A DNA stretch of 64,000 nt from Welwitschia mirabilis. Lineage: Eukaryota; Gnetophyta; Gnetopsida; Welwitschiales. Positions within the stretch are counted from its first letter, which is position 1, and every line of letters begins with the position of its first letter. A program made the position numbers and the translations under genes. The notes under the pieces were generated by a model. The model was given only the letters and a program-made list of their open reading frames with translations. It had not been told where the DNA came from and made no database searches. Shown one piece after another: positions 34,965 to 46,384 of the stretch. Location: the NCBI GenBank assembly GCA_051453625.1, contig JBOZIK010000001.1, positions 10,083,351 to 10,147,350 of the forward strand, given 5' to 3'.

Positions 34965-37640
34965 ACTAGGTATGCCTAATTCATATGTACAAGATAGAGG
35001 TAAAGAACATTTGAAGGTTATAAAATATTAATGATGGATTACTAACTTTTTAGAATAATAATTTATATTATTATTGATGATTTTTATTCAATATAATGTT
35101 TCAAGCCTTTTGTGTTATAGAGATATGTTTCTTGCTTAGAAAAGGTTTTAAAGATCAATATGCCCTTTAAAAATAACATACCTTAACCATTTACACTAGC
35201 ACTCCTTCAAAGGAATTTATCGCCAAACCACATAATTTGTAGAAGACATGCATTGGAAGTCCATCCATTAAGTGGAAATGATAATAGATAAATTTAAAAA
35301 GCTGTTTTAAAAAATTAATTTTTCTTGTAAAAATTCTATCTAAAATTTGATGTTGTTATTTAGACTTAAAATAACTCAACATAATTATCTTAATTTTTAT
35401 TTTTATGAATTGCTTTATGAAAAACATTACACTGATATTAAAATGAAAGGTGTCTTAGGAGTAACTAAATAATTGATAATACTTGTGTACCAAGGTTAGA
35501 ATTCTTAGAAGATTACTCTTTTAAGTCTTAAACTAGGAATAAGTGTTCAGCTAGAAATTCATATTTAATAATTAAATATTTATTAAAAATGATGAAAGCA
35601 AAAATCATGAAAAATAACCTAGTACATCATTTTTGTTATCTACTTTATTTATTATTATAAGATCAAATTATAAAATCAATAAAACCCATCTCATTAATAA
35701 AGATTTCATAGTTTCCATAGTCATTATGTATGAGATAACTAATTAATTAGTATAAATATTATTATGATATTATAATAGGTTATGAGGGAATTTTTGAAAA
35801 AAATGCATAATCACTAATAATAATTCATTTTCTATCATAGAACAACCAAGCTATGCATCAGAAGGAGCCTTACTAGTGTAGAATAATTTTACAACTTTAA
35901 TTTGTTAAAATTTATGATCTTTTAAACATGTGTCCTAGCTGTCAAGATATAGATCATAGTTTAAAATAAATAAACTAGGATTTTCTATTATAATATAGTT
36001 CATGTCAAGGGGCTATAAACGTATTGTAAATCTCACATGGTTGATGGAAAAAATCTTAAATAAACGTTTAAATAGAAATGATTTTAAAAAATATTTTTTA
36101 AAAAGAGATTAAGACAATATGAATTTCTCCTTCTAGGAATTGGAAGTGATTGTTCATAAGATAATCTACTATGGAAACCAAAGCCAAGTAAAAAATATTA
36201 TAGAAATTAAAATTTTGATTTACAAATAACTAATAAATTATTTACCATAAACTTTAAATTTTATAAAAGCATAAATATTAGAAATATTATGTCTCATAAT
36301 GAAATGTAAGAAACACTAGAACCTCACACAAGATATCATAACACTAACATGTTAATAGTCTAAACACCAACAATACATTGAAGAAATAAATATAAGTAAA
36401 AAACACAAAAGAACATTTAAGATTTACTATATTATAACTAGTAATCATAACTATATCAGTAAAGAAAGAAAATAGTACATCCAATCAAAGATTAAACTAC
36501 GTAAACACTATATAAGATATCAATTTAGCATAGATAATATATTATGGCTTGATAAGATAGATTCCTCATAAATAAGTAATTCTCTCATACCCATAGAGGA
36601 AGAACAAAAGCTTCAAATCTTGAAAGGATAGAATTTCTTATTGTAATCATAGGAGATTTAGATCTAAAATGATAAAGTTCTAATGAAATAATGGATAGAT
36701 TCAACCAAGCATGAAGATAAAGCGTAGGCATCATTTATGTTACATTCCTTAAGGTTGTAACTCCATAAGTATTTTTCTATTATTAATATATGGGTAGTGA
36801 TAAATCCCCTTATGCAATAGGACATAGATGCATAGCCCTTAATTTTCATATACTATTTTATATTGTAAGACTAATTAATTAATTTACCCTCTATTTTTAT
36901 ATCCTTTAATACATTATATTCTAGGATACTAACAGTGCCTATGAAAGTGATAAGGGTGCTAGTTCCTTTTATCTATTTAGCTCTAATGAAGTTTAAATAG
37001 TTTAGTATGACCTATAAATAAAATACCATTGATAAGTAATTTTTAATAAAAGATTTAAAAATTAAAATGTATAACAAGATTAATAATAATTCAATAATAA
37101 ACATGGTATATATAGCCTTAAAAATTTATAACTTACTAAATTATAGGATATAAATATGTCAAATTTATGTATAAATGTACACCCTTAACTAGCTATTTTC
37201 TAGTTCCTTAATAAATATTAAGTGATGTTATAAAGGCTACTTATCGATTTAAAGTGTTTTTTAGTACAATATTTACAATTGAAATGTAAGCTTTAAAAAT
37301 ATTTATTATCATTTATATACATTTCATATATCATAAAGTTCATTTCAAATACATAATCATAAAATAAAGAAAATTTTCTATCCTTAGAAGTCCCATTTCA
37401 TTTGCAATTTTTCAATTTTTTCACTTGCTAAACATTACTAAGTAAAATAAAGTATGATTTTAACCATAAGTCGATTAATGTTTTAAAAGAAATGATGATT
37501 TATATTCCACTTTCTAAACAATATAGATAGTGTTCTTAATGTTAAAATTACATGAAAATCCATTTTACAAAGGTAAAACTTGCATATTTCTATTGTCTAG
37601 GCATGAAAAAAATCACATGTATGATGCAGAAGAGAGGAAA
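34965..37640. other. AT-rich region, no gene recognised
   Basis: No supported feature. The minus-strand open frame at 36664-36849 shows no family signature. Confidence 0.5.
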
Positions 37641-37652
37641 AAAAAGAAATGG

Positions 37653-37676
37653 ATATATATATATGTGTGTGTGTGG

Positions 37677-37717
<41 letters not shown>

Positions 37718-37831
37718 TGTGTGTGTGTGTGNNNNNNNNNNNNNNNNNNNNNNNNNNNNNNNNNNNNNNNNNNNNNNNNNNNNNNNNNNNNNNNNNNNNN
37801 NNNNNNNNNNNNNNNNNNNNNNNNNNNNNNN

Positions 37832-37896
<65 letters not shown>

Positions 37897-37924
37897 CGTG
37901 TGTGTGTGTGCGCGCGTGCGCGCA
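37653..37924. repeat. Microsatellite: (TA)n then (TG)n with CG-alternating end
   Basis: A short TA run (37653-37664) passes into a TG run. The TG run carries two G-rich interruptions and a 100-N gap at 37732-37831, and ends with CG-alternating blocks (37888-37924). Alternating purine-pyrimidine TG/CG DNA is a classic Z-DNA-prone sequence. Open frames here are artefacts of the repeat. Confidence 0.95.
37732..37831. other. 100-N gap inside the microsatellite
   Basis: Probably a conventional gap of unknown true length where the repeat could not be assembled. Confidence 0.95.
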
Positions 37925-38249
37925 TAATAATTCATCCTATAAGAAAAATCCTATTCTATTTAAACCTATGCATTACCTTTTTATGATTTTCCTTATAGCC
38001 CTTAAAATCCTTTACACCTATTTTCTTTTTTCTATTAGCACTATTTTAATGAATTCTCCTTTCTCATTAGAGGAAGTAAGAATAAGAATCCTTAGTATTT
38101 ACTAAGGTGGAGGTGATGGTGAATTTTTTCTCTCTTCTTCTTCTTCTTCCTCCTCCTCCTCCTATTGATCTCTTGATGAACCAATTTGTCTTGTTGGTAC
38201 TCATTCTAGATGGCCATCCTCTTAACTCTAGTTATTTGCCTACCTATAG
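37923..38249 (+). repeat. Direct duplication, copy 1 (about 327 bp)
   Basis: From 'cataataattcatcctata' to 'tgcctacctata'. It aligns almost base for base with 38331-38656 and includes a polypyrimidine (CTT)n(CCT)n stretch at 38133-38163. It follows the TG microsatellite directly. Confidence 0.9.
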
Positions 38250-38330
38250 GGGTGGAGGGGGAAGAGAGAGAGAGAAAGGAGGCGGGGGGTAGAAAGAGAA
38301 AGAGAGATAAAGAGAGAGGTATATATGAAA
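38250..38330. repeat. Purine-rich GA/GGGG tract between the duplicated units
   Basis: About 80 bases of nearly pure A/G, with (GA)n blocks and runs of 4-6 G. It acts as the spacer of the duplication and may form triplex or G-rich structures. Confidence 0.9.
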
Positions 38331-38656
38331 CATAATAAGTCATCCTATAAGAAAACTCCTATGCTATTTAAACCTATGCATTACCTTTTTATGATTTCCC
38401 TTATAGCCCTAAAAACCCTTTACACATATTTTCTTTTTTCTATTACTACTATTTTCATGAATTCTCTTTTCTCATTAGAGGAAGTAGGAATAAGAATCCT
38501 TAGTATTTAATAAGGTAAAGGTGATGGTGATTTTTTTCTATCTTCTTCTTCTTCTTCCTCCTTCTCCTCCTATTGATCTCTTAATGAACCAATTTGTCTT
38601 GTTGGTACTCATTCTAGATGGTCATCCTCTTAACTCTAGTTATTTTCCTATCTATG
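38331..38656 (+). repeat. Direct duplication, copy 2
   Basis: From 'cataataagtcatcctata' to 'ttcctatctatg'. Differences from copy 1 are scattered substitutions, many of them transitions, so the duplication is fairly recent compared with the surrounding elements. Confidence 0.9.
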
Positions 38657-38659
38657 ATG

Positions 38660-41210
38660 TGATTAATTACTTTTTCATAATATTCCTCTACATGGGAAGG
38701 TTAATGATCATTTATGTAATGAAGTAAGTTACTTATAAGGATGAAAAAAGAGATTTTTTGAGGTTTTTTTTCCTTCTTTAAAAATATGAAAGGGGAATTT
38801 ACATATATTGAATATCTTATCATTTTAAATGAGAGCAATGAGATCATGAAAAGGAGAGTAACCTTTTATAATATGATAGGATGGATAAACAAAGATAATT
38901 CATCCTTAAATAAATACTCATATGGAACTGCTTCCTCCCTATTAAGTGAGTCTCAAACATTGAGCTTCCCATAAAGTAAAGCTATATCTTTTTCTAAAAT
39001 GGATGGGTTATTAGAATTAGGAAGATTTAAAACTTTAGATATTAAAGAGGAAGTAATGTAAATGTTGATATCTCTAACCACAATGGATAGAATTTTAAAA
39101 TACTTCTCTTTATCATTTAATAGTTTTAAAGCTATTTATTCTTATAGAAAGTGTTGTACCTTCTAATTTTATATTGATGAAAAATCCCATTATGAGAAAA
39201 GTCTAATAAGGAATATCTTGCATTAAAGAAAATAAGGAATTCAATAAGTAGTTAGCTTGGTATCACTAGGTGATTAACTAGATGCTATAAAAGGATAAAA
39301 AACTATAAAGATAAGTGATAGAGACTTGTAGTTTTAACTTACCAAAGTACAATAGGTAAGTAACTAAAGAACAATTAGTCATAAACTAGCCTATTATGAA
39401 AATGAAATCTTCTTATGCTAGGTCAATTAACCATTAATAATGGCCAACAGCTTAAGGGTGATTAATAGGGCCCTAATAAAGAGTCAACTGGTAATGAATC
39501 GGTTGATAAAAATGAATAAATTCAAGTAACTATTGGAGATAAATTGTGATAACATTTCTAGTTGTTGTAAGTCTCGATGACCAGCATAGATTATTGAAAC
39601 AATCAAAGACTATGTAATAATTATATGCATGAGTCACAAGCATGATTTGTATTTAATTTAATCATTGTTACACATCTAAATGCTTTTGATCATCTTATAT
39701 TTTATGAATAAAAGGAATAACTCATATTTTTATGCTTGCTTATACTTTCCTTTTATCATCATCTCTCCATTTGAGATCATCATTATGATGGATTTGAAGG
39801 TTAAGTATTATTACAAAATTTGTTTTTAATTAGTTGAGGGTTTCTAAGAAGTTTCATTAGACTGTTGTGATCACACACTTATCAATAAGAAAACAACCTT
39901 GTTTTTATTACTCCTTATGCTTTTTACTTTGGTATTACAATCCTATATATATTGTTCTTAATTTACTTTACAAAATTTATTAAATTTAATTTTGTGCTTA
40001 ATGCAATTAATTTTAAAATCAAAATTCCATTATCTATCATAATCATCCTTTCCATCTAGGATAGTTAATTCTAACAAAAGGAACATATTAATGTAGAACT
40101 CTCTCACTTTTTTAAAAAAGGATGTCGTCTTACTTTATTTCAAGAGATACCCCAATTCTATTTTTTCTATTTTATTCACATAATAATAGCATATTATTGC
40201 ATAAATTTTTTAAATATTCCTTTCATAATAAAATATCTAATTCAACACAACATCTTAATTTTTGCAAATAGAATTTTAAGTAGCCTCATCCTCTTTCTTT
40301 TGTCTTCTTCATATAGACAATAGCATATCATTGCATAAATTCTCTGAATATTCCCTTCACAAAAAAAAATCTTTAAATTAATAAATATCTTGATTCTTGG
40401 AACTAGAATTTTAGAATAAACATATCATAATGCTAGTGGTTCTAATAGTGACATTAGTCAAATTAGGCAAATAAGGCTCTATAAGGTTTTGTGTAATTTA
40501 GCATGAAAAGTATTTAATTCTAAAATAGATGACTTTAATAAAGAGTGTACGGACTAGATTCTAGCTTTATACAAAAAAAGAATTAAATCTTAAACCTTGA
40601 TCAAATTATAAGAATGAGTAGTCAAGATTGTGATAACATGAATCAAGTCTAAATTTTTAATTTATGTTTATTAGAGAGTTAATTTTAATAATAATTAATA
40701 TTATATTGGAAATTAGGATTTTAATAATCGTTCTTTAAATTTAACCCTTAAGTATTCCATTATCACATTAAATTCTATTATCCTATCATCACATATAATG
40801 ATTGCAAACTTCCTAGTTAACCTATTAAATAGGAGATAAATATGTTCTAAGGGCTTATCATGTAGACCCAATGTATTGGGTTTTATAATGTAGGATATTG
40901 CCATCGTCCAGATGACACAATGGATGCCATACTCAATAGTTACTTTTTGCATTCTTATCATTTTCTTAACATCATTGGCATAAAATTAAAACCTTATAAG
41001 TTTGCATAATCTTGCATCAATTACTATGATATATGAGAATGTTAAATAATTATGATTTCTTTTCATTAGCCTTCCAATTATATAGTTGTTGTAATGACAA
41101 TGTAAAAGTAACATACTGAGGAATTGAAATCACTCATATCACAAAAATTTACTTAAAATGAATGTATATATCATAAAAATTAAATTTTAAATACATCATA
41201 TAAATTAAGC
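38660..41210. other. AT-rich region, no gene recognised
   Basis: No supported gene. It contains a diverged tandem duplication at 40181-40415. The minus-strand open frame at 40713-40961 (82 codons, with an EHIYLLFNRLTRKFA segment) faintly resembles the helical middle of a copia gag but lacks any diagnostic motif. Confidence 0.5.
40181..40415 (+). repeat. Diverged tandem duplication, period about 135 bp
   Basis: 'agcatattattgcataaatt' (from about 40188) recurs as 'agcatatcattgcataaatt' (from about 40322). Matching blocks follow: 'aatattccttt'/'aatattccctt' and 'tagaatttta' in both. Confidence 0.7.
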
Positions 41211-41229
41211 ATACAATCGTTTATCTCAA

Positions 41230-41640
41230 GGTAATACATAAAACTTAAGATCCATGTCTGGGGAAAGTGGTGATGAAGATGGTACGCACTCTTCTTCCAT
41301 GGGGAAGAAATAGCTCACATTCTCACAAAAATCTCTCATCATTATTACATTTTATGTATGAATCTCCTCTAGAATATCAACTATAATACTTTACACAATT
41401 TACTACACTCTCTGCTCAATGATGGTCATCCTCTCATCTAGTGCCCTCATCTACTTAGTCATCCTCTCTGTGAGCCTCTACTCCATACTTGCAAGAAGGT
41501 CTTTGGATCTACTAAACTATAATACCTCTTGCTATACCTACTCCCAGAGTAGCTCTATGAAGTGGAGGTGGCTCTTAATCTCCAAGGATATGAATACTTG
41601 TGTCTTAAAGGAACCTAGTTGATGTTGTTAAGAATGTTTA
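41230..41640 (-). pseudogene. Possible coiled-coil tail of an element protein, minus strand
   Basis: The minus strand reads, with stops, a heptad-like stretch around LTERMTK and RALDERMTIIEQRV (about 41480-41400). This resembles the C-terminal coiled coil of plant element ORFs of the PF20167 type. Evidence is limited to about 30 residues. Confidence 0.3.
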
Positions 41641-41903
41641 TGTAGGTATTCCCTCAAGTGCTAGAATTCCATACCTATAAAAGATAGCTATCAATAAGCA
41701 CAAGTATTCAAGGTTCTATAGTGATCTTGCCTCTAGAGTCACTCTCAGTCTTCTTATCATGTCTAGACTTTCAAGGTCCAAGATTCTAAATAATTCTTCA
41801 TGTTATGGAGCCTCAAATTAGTTTAGTTATTGCATCTATTACTTCCTGATTTCCAGTGGTGTAATTTTATCATGAAAATTTTATGCTATAATTCTTCACA
41901 TTT

Positions 41904-43410
41904 TGTAACAATCATAATATTGTCCTTGTTAAAAATTCTTAGTGATTTAATTGTGATTGTTAGTGGTTAAATTACTATAACTACTATGCTTTATCTATTT
42001 AACTAGAAAATAGCTTTTATGTAGTTATTGCATGATGAGCATTATTGTTTATTATTGAGATATAAATGCACCCAGTGACCTGGCAAGGAATGAAATAAGG
42101 ATGGCTATCAAATCTTTACCAACATTTGCCACCTCAACCACCCTCCATTATGATGTTTTATCTTCATATTCTCATAACCCTTCGTATTCCACCAAACCTT
42201 AGTTATAAATAATACCCTCTTCCCCCTTTCCTCTCACTTTCATTTTTGGAGAAGCCTTCGCTATCCAACATTGAAGCTTAGATAAGCCTTCAAGCCTTTG
42301 AGCCTTGGAATCTATGGAAGTTTTTGAGTCTTTGTTTTTTTTTGGGTATGATTTTATTATTTTCATTTCCTTGCTTGAATGGTTCTCATGTTCTTTCATT
42401 CCATTCTTGTGTGATTCTCATTTTCTCTTTTATTCCTTGCATGATCCTTATCTTTTACATCTCAAAGAAGTCCTTATTTTGAATGATCTAAATATTTGTA
42501 AAATTCTTCAAAGGTTATTCTTACGTATTGATGAAGTTTGCATGATCTGTATAGACTACATATGCTCTCATGTTAGTGTTGTCTTATGTAGTTGTATCGC
42601 AACCCTTCCCATCTTGTCTAAGTCTTGTAATAAGTTGTTAACTTGACTTGTTTTTTTTATCGACCTTAACTAATGATTTTTAAATAAGGAAACTCAAACT
42701 AGCCAGGGTAACTAGTTGGTTGGACCTTAGGAAGAGATGCTCTCTAAAGGAAGTCACACGGTCATGGGACTAAACTTTAGGATCATTAGGGAAAATGTAA
42801 CTAATTACCATTTGTCCCTCCTGGATTGTGTGCAACTAGATTACCAAAATCGGTTATGGAGTAATAGTTAAGAAAGATAAATTTAAATGAATCTTTGATC
42901 TTTTCTAGTCTATTCTTGATATCCCTTTTTACTTAAGAATCCTTATCATTCCAAACATTATCATGAACCATATTGAAACTGTGAAGGTTACAGTTCTCAC
43001 ACCCTAATGTTTGTATTTAACAAGTGGTTGAGTGGAGCACACAAAAAGCTGATTTGTCTTACCAAAAAGGGCATTTGAGATGTTGATTATTCTAGCTTGT
43101 GCATGAGAAATTGTAAAAATGAAGTGATTTATTCATCCTTGTAACTTGTAATCTATTATATCTTGTGATTAACTTTTGAGATATGATGTCAATATGGTAC
43201 TTGTGCTATCCTAAAAATAAAGAAGTATTTATTTTCTCTTGTATTTAAACACTGTGTGAGTTATTTATCTTCTTTACCTTCAAAGGTTACTTAAGGATGG
43301 GTTTTTGCATGCATATAGATTCATTTAAGAATTGTTAGCCTAAATAATTAATAATAGCATTTGTGAAAGTTTAAGTTCATAGTTTTATGTTAAAAATCTA
43401 GGATGTTACA
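41904..43410 (+). repeat. LTR of a gypsy-type element (5' LTR, partner missing)
   Basis: Begins TGTAACAATC and ends GGATGTTACA, giving inverted TGTAACA/TGTTACA termini, and is followed after two bases by a perfect PBS. A TATA box (GTTATAAATAATACC) lies near 42201. Segments such as 'gattgtgtgcaact' near 42824, and the block 'aaactcaaactagcc...taactagttgg' near 42690, resemble the Tekay LTRs at 48.9 and 57.0 kb. It is therefore a related but distinct chromovirus family. No second copy of this LTR is in the window. Confidence 0.75.
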
Positions 43411-43412
43411 TT

Positions 43413-43424
43413 TGGTATCAGAGC
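43413..43424 (+). promoter_or_regulatory. Primer binding site, tRNA-iMet, perfect
   Basis: TGGTATCAGAGC lies two bases after the LTR end, identical to the canonical plant PBS. It is the least decayed PBS in the window. Confidence 0.85.
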
Positions 43425-44100
43425 CTAGGTTATGGTTAAATCGGATCTAGTGAGTATTGTGTAGTATTATTTAGAAATTTATAAATAAATGAGTTACAAG
43501 CTCAATAAACCATAGGGACAAAAGAGACTAGAGAACAACAAAAATGTGGTTTTCCTTTAAGGAATGAAGTCTGAAACCCCAAGAGTATAGGATGTTGATC
43601 TATATGAAAGATAAAATGACCACAAAACCCAATTATCTAAGGTTCATAGAACATGTCATATTTTTCAACAAAATTACACTTCACTATTGAGAGAAAGTCC
43701 TAAGCAAAGAAGAGAAAAACAGGAAGAATTCTAGCTAATCCTTTTAATTTTCCTTTCATTTATTAAAGATTATTTTAGACCAATATATTATACTTGGACA
43801 TCTTCTACCTTCTTTCTCATACTTTTTCACATGAGGGACTTTTTTACGCATTTACTACTGTAGAGGCTATGCAATTTTTCACTATATCATTGTTTTATAT
43901 TCATGTAGAAAGGTTCCCTTTTTATATTTAAAAAAAATGAAGGTTATTGTAACTATTATCTGTATTAGATTATTAATAAGTGATGATAAGGATAAACAAG
44001 TCAAAGTTAAAAATAAAAATAGATTATTAAAATAGCCAACAGGAAGTGAATCTAGAGTCGTTGTAGAAGGCGTTTCACATGAGTGGTTGAGACACTACCC
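43425..44100. other. Sequence after the orphan LTR/PBS, no gag recognised
   Basis: Where gag should start there is AT-rich DNA without a chromovirus gag frame. Composition changes near 44,050 to the less AT-rich block that follows. Confidence 0.5.
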
Positions 44101-44109
44101 ATAAGTGGG

Positions 44110-45340
44110 CGAGTTCAACAATATCAAAACATACAAAATAAACAAGTAAATGCGTAAAGTGGGAAATGGTTCCAAAAACGATATGGGCATTTACCTGAAT
44201 AATCGATGTCATTTGGAAATAGATAACTAAAGCATGATTTTTCCAAATTTATCAGAGGAATTTCGAATGCTGTTGAGAAAGGAAAGGTTGTCTCTCGTCC
44301 TTCTCTGTAACTTGCTTTTAAAGAGGACAATCATGACACTTTTCCAAGCGTTTTCCTTCGGTTAATTTCTAGAATTCTGAGACAAGCAGCTTATTCCTGC
44401 TTTCTTTCCTTTGCTTTCGGCTATCAATAGTATTGCATGCATCATTTCTAGGGTTTCGTCTTTGCTTTCCTCAGTCCTTTTTGTTGCATTGCTAGAGTAA
44501 CGGCCAATGCGGCAATCATTTCTTTTGATGTTGTAGCATCCATTCGACAATTTCTGATCTATGATCCTTCGCGTGTCTGAGTTACTTGATCACGCTTCCA
44601 TTTGCAAGCAATTTAGTTCAATTTTCTAGACTCGTAGGTGATTTTCTTTATTTACTCGATGGTTCTCAGTTTTGATAAATTTCTGAGAATCTTTGTACAT
44701 AAAAGTGCTTGAAAGTCTAGGTTACTTAGAGTAGATGCCAAATTCATCTCGTATCTTCTGCCAGTGGATAGTGATGTTAAGCAGAGCCAATAGGGAAGAC
44801 TCTTACACCTCGAAAGTGCAAGAGCGAAGCACTGATACAAGTGGTGTTATAATGCCCTATTCTGCGACACAAGATCGATTTTTTTTTCCCTCCCTTGTTC
44901 TGAGAACTCTCTGTTGTCCCAACTACTTGCGCTTGAGTTCTTAGTTGCCTGCATTTCAAAAGGAAGATCATGAAGCCAATGATGCACATTGCTCAAAGGA
45001 AGTTCTTCCAAATTGCAGTATTAAGGCATAAAATACTGTAGCATATCTTCAGTCCACAGCCATTTTTCCTAACTGTTCCACCCTTGATTGAATATTATCA
45101 CTAAATATAGCTGAGAGGGCAAGCGTGATTGCCTGAAGCATTTTACTAAATGAAGATGACATTGTTGACTGATCTATATGCTCCAGTTTTGCAGGATCAT
45201 CTTTAACAGAAGATTCTCTAGTAAGCACTGTTATTATGTAGCACAGGAATATTATAGAAAGAATATCATGCTGAGCAAAGGCATGGAATGCATCTTCCAC
45301 AGACCAGTCACAACGTAGCCTTGTGATATTTTTTGGCACA
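44110..45340 (-). pseudogene. Unrecognised gene-like segment, minus strand, 3' half
   Basis: This block is clearly less AT-rich than its surroundings and carries several overlapping open frames. The most protein-like is 45049-45339, a helical 96-codon frame containing SSSFSKMLQAITLALSA and IQSRVEQLGKMA. After a 'tgaaatgcag' that could be a splice acceptor (about 44956), a frame reads QNKGGKKKSILCRRIGHYNTTC, reminiscent of the CX2CX4HX4C knuckle at the end of FAR1/MULE-derived proteins but lacking one Cys. Function is not established. It may be exons or UTR of the gene read at 45353-46099. Confidence 0.35.
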
Positions 45341-45352
45341 ACATCCCTTCAC

Positions 45353-46099
45353 TTAAATGTTCTTCGTAATCTCTTCTACTTTCTTCTGGTATAACTCCAC
45401 CTGTTTAGACATTCTATAGAAGAGTTCCTCAATGACTTCAATCCCAGACTTTCCATATGCTTGACATTGCTTTCTATTAGCAATACCTACCGATGCTTGC
45501 ACTATTGTACAAGTTTCATTAGCCTGCATAGTCCTAAACTCAAACAAAGAACGCAATTTTTTAGCTTCCTTTCCAAGATAAAATGTTGACTCCCTTCTTC
45601 CATATGGCCTAATGGCATAAAGTTCAACAGCAGGCAAGAATGCTCTTGGCACTACCTCAAAGAGCAAAAATCCCTCTTTGGCTAACTCCAAAAATAACAT
45701 GATCTTGGAATGATTGCATAGGGTCTCTAATTTTCTGGACATTATAAAACACAGATAGCCCTTGGGGAAAATATAGAAAATAGTTTCAATGCAAGTCAAG
45801 AAGTTGGCATGGCAGTGCAGAAGCAATCAAAAAATAATGCAGGAGATGTCACTGCTTTTGCCAAACACTAAACCTAGTAATGGGATCAAACAGGGCACAT
45901 ACATGCATAGCCCTGGAATAGCAGAGGGAATTGCTATCAGCAGAAGCAAACTGCATAATTTACCAAACCCAAATACCAAGCTTTTCGAAATAATATTCCA
46001 CTTGAGAGAACCCATAAAACTAGTCATGGTTGGACTGATAATTTTATGATTACTGCAAGAGCCATAACAAAGATCCTTTGGCCCTTTCTTATCTTGCAA
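45353..46099 (-). pseudogene. Unrecognised minus-strand coding frame, about 248 codons with one stop
   Basis: From 46099 down to 45353 one frame stays open except for a single TGA at 45827-45829, which could be a decayed TGG. The first 90 residues include a hydrophobic, possibly membrane-spanning stretch (LCSLLLLIAIPSAIPGL). The rest is charged and helical: FLELAKEGFLLFEVVPRAFL, then YLGKEAKKLRSLFEF, ending in a likely amphipathic helix (FYRMSKQVELYQKKVEEITK). The length, codon texture and higher GC argue for former coding sequence, but I do not recognise the family. It lies beside fragments of two unrelated genes. Confidence 0.45.
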
Positions 46100-46384
46100 T
46101 CGAATAATTACTTGAACGATCTTGAAATCTGCGATGCAAGGATTATCTACTTGAATCGAGCCTGCTATTTATCTTGCTTGAAGTATTGTCTTCTAATAGT
46201 AATAATAGCAAAGGTATATTATGAAACTAGGTGGTTACATCAACTCAGTACCAATCACTCAGACGTCAGGTCTCTAATGGTTATGACATTACTCCCTCCA
46301 CTAAAGTAGGCAATGAGATCCTGCATTATGTCAACCCCAACTCATTAATGGAGATGATTTTTATGAAGTTGTTTTAATGCGCTT

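Noticed and set aside
37530-38105. Open frames of up to 191 codons across the (TG)n tract on both strands
   Set aside because: They consist of Cys-Val or Thr-His dipeptide repeats and N characters from the microsatellite and gap.
40713-40961. Copia gag on the minus strand
   Set aside because: The helical character is compatible, but no WGY-like motif, zinc knuckle or LLxSLP motif is present.
44110-46100. Organelle DNA insertion (NUMT or NUPT)
   Set aside because: Composition is higher in GC, but no plastid or mitochondrial gene or tRNA is readable.
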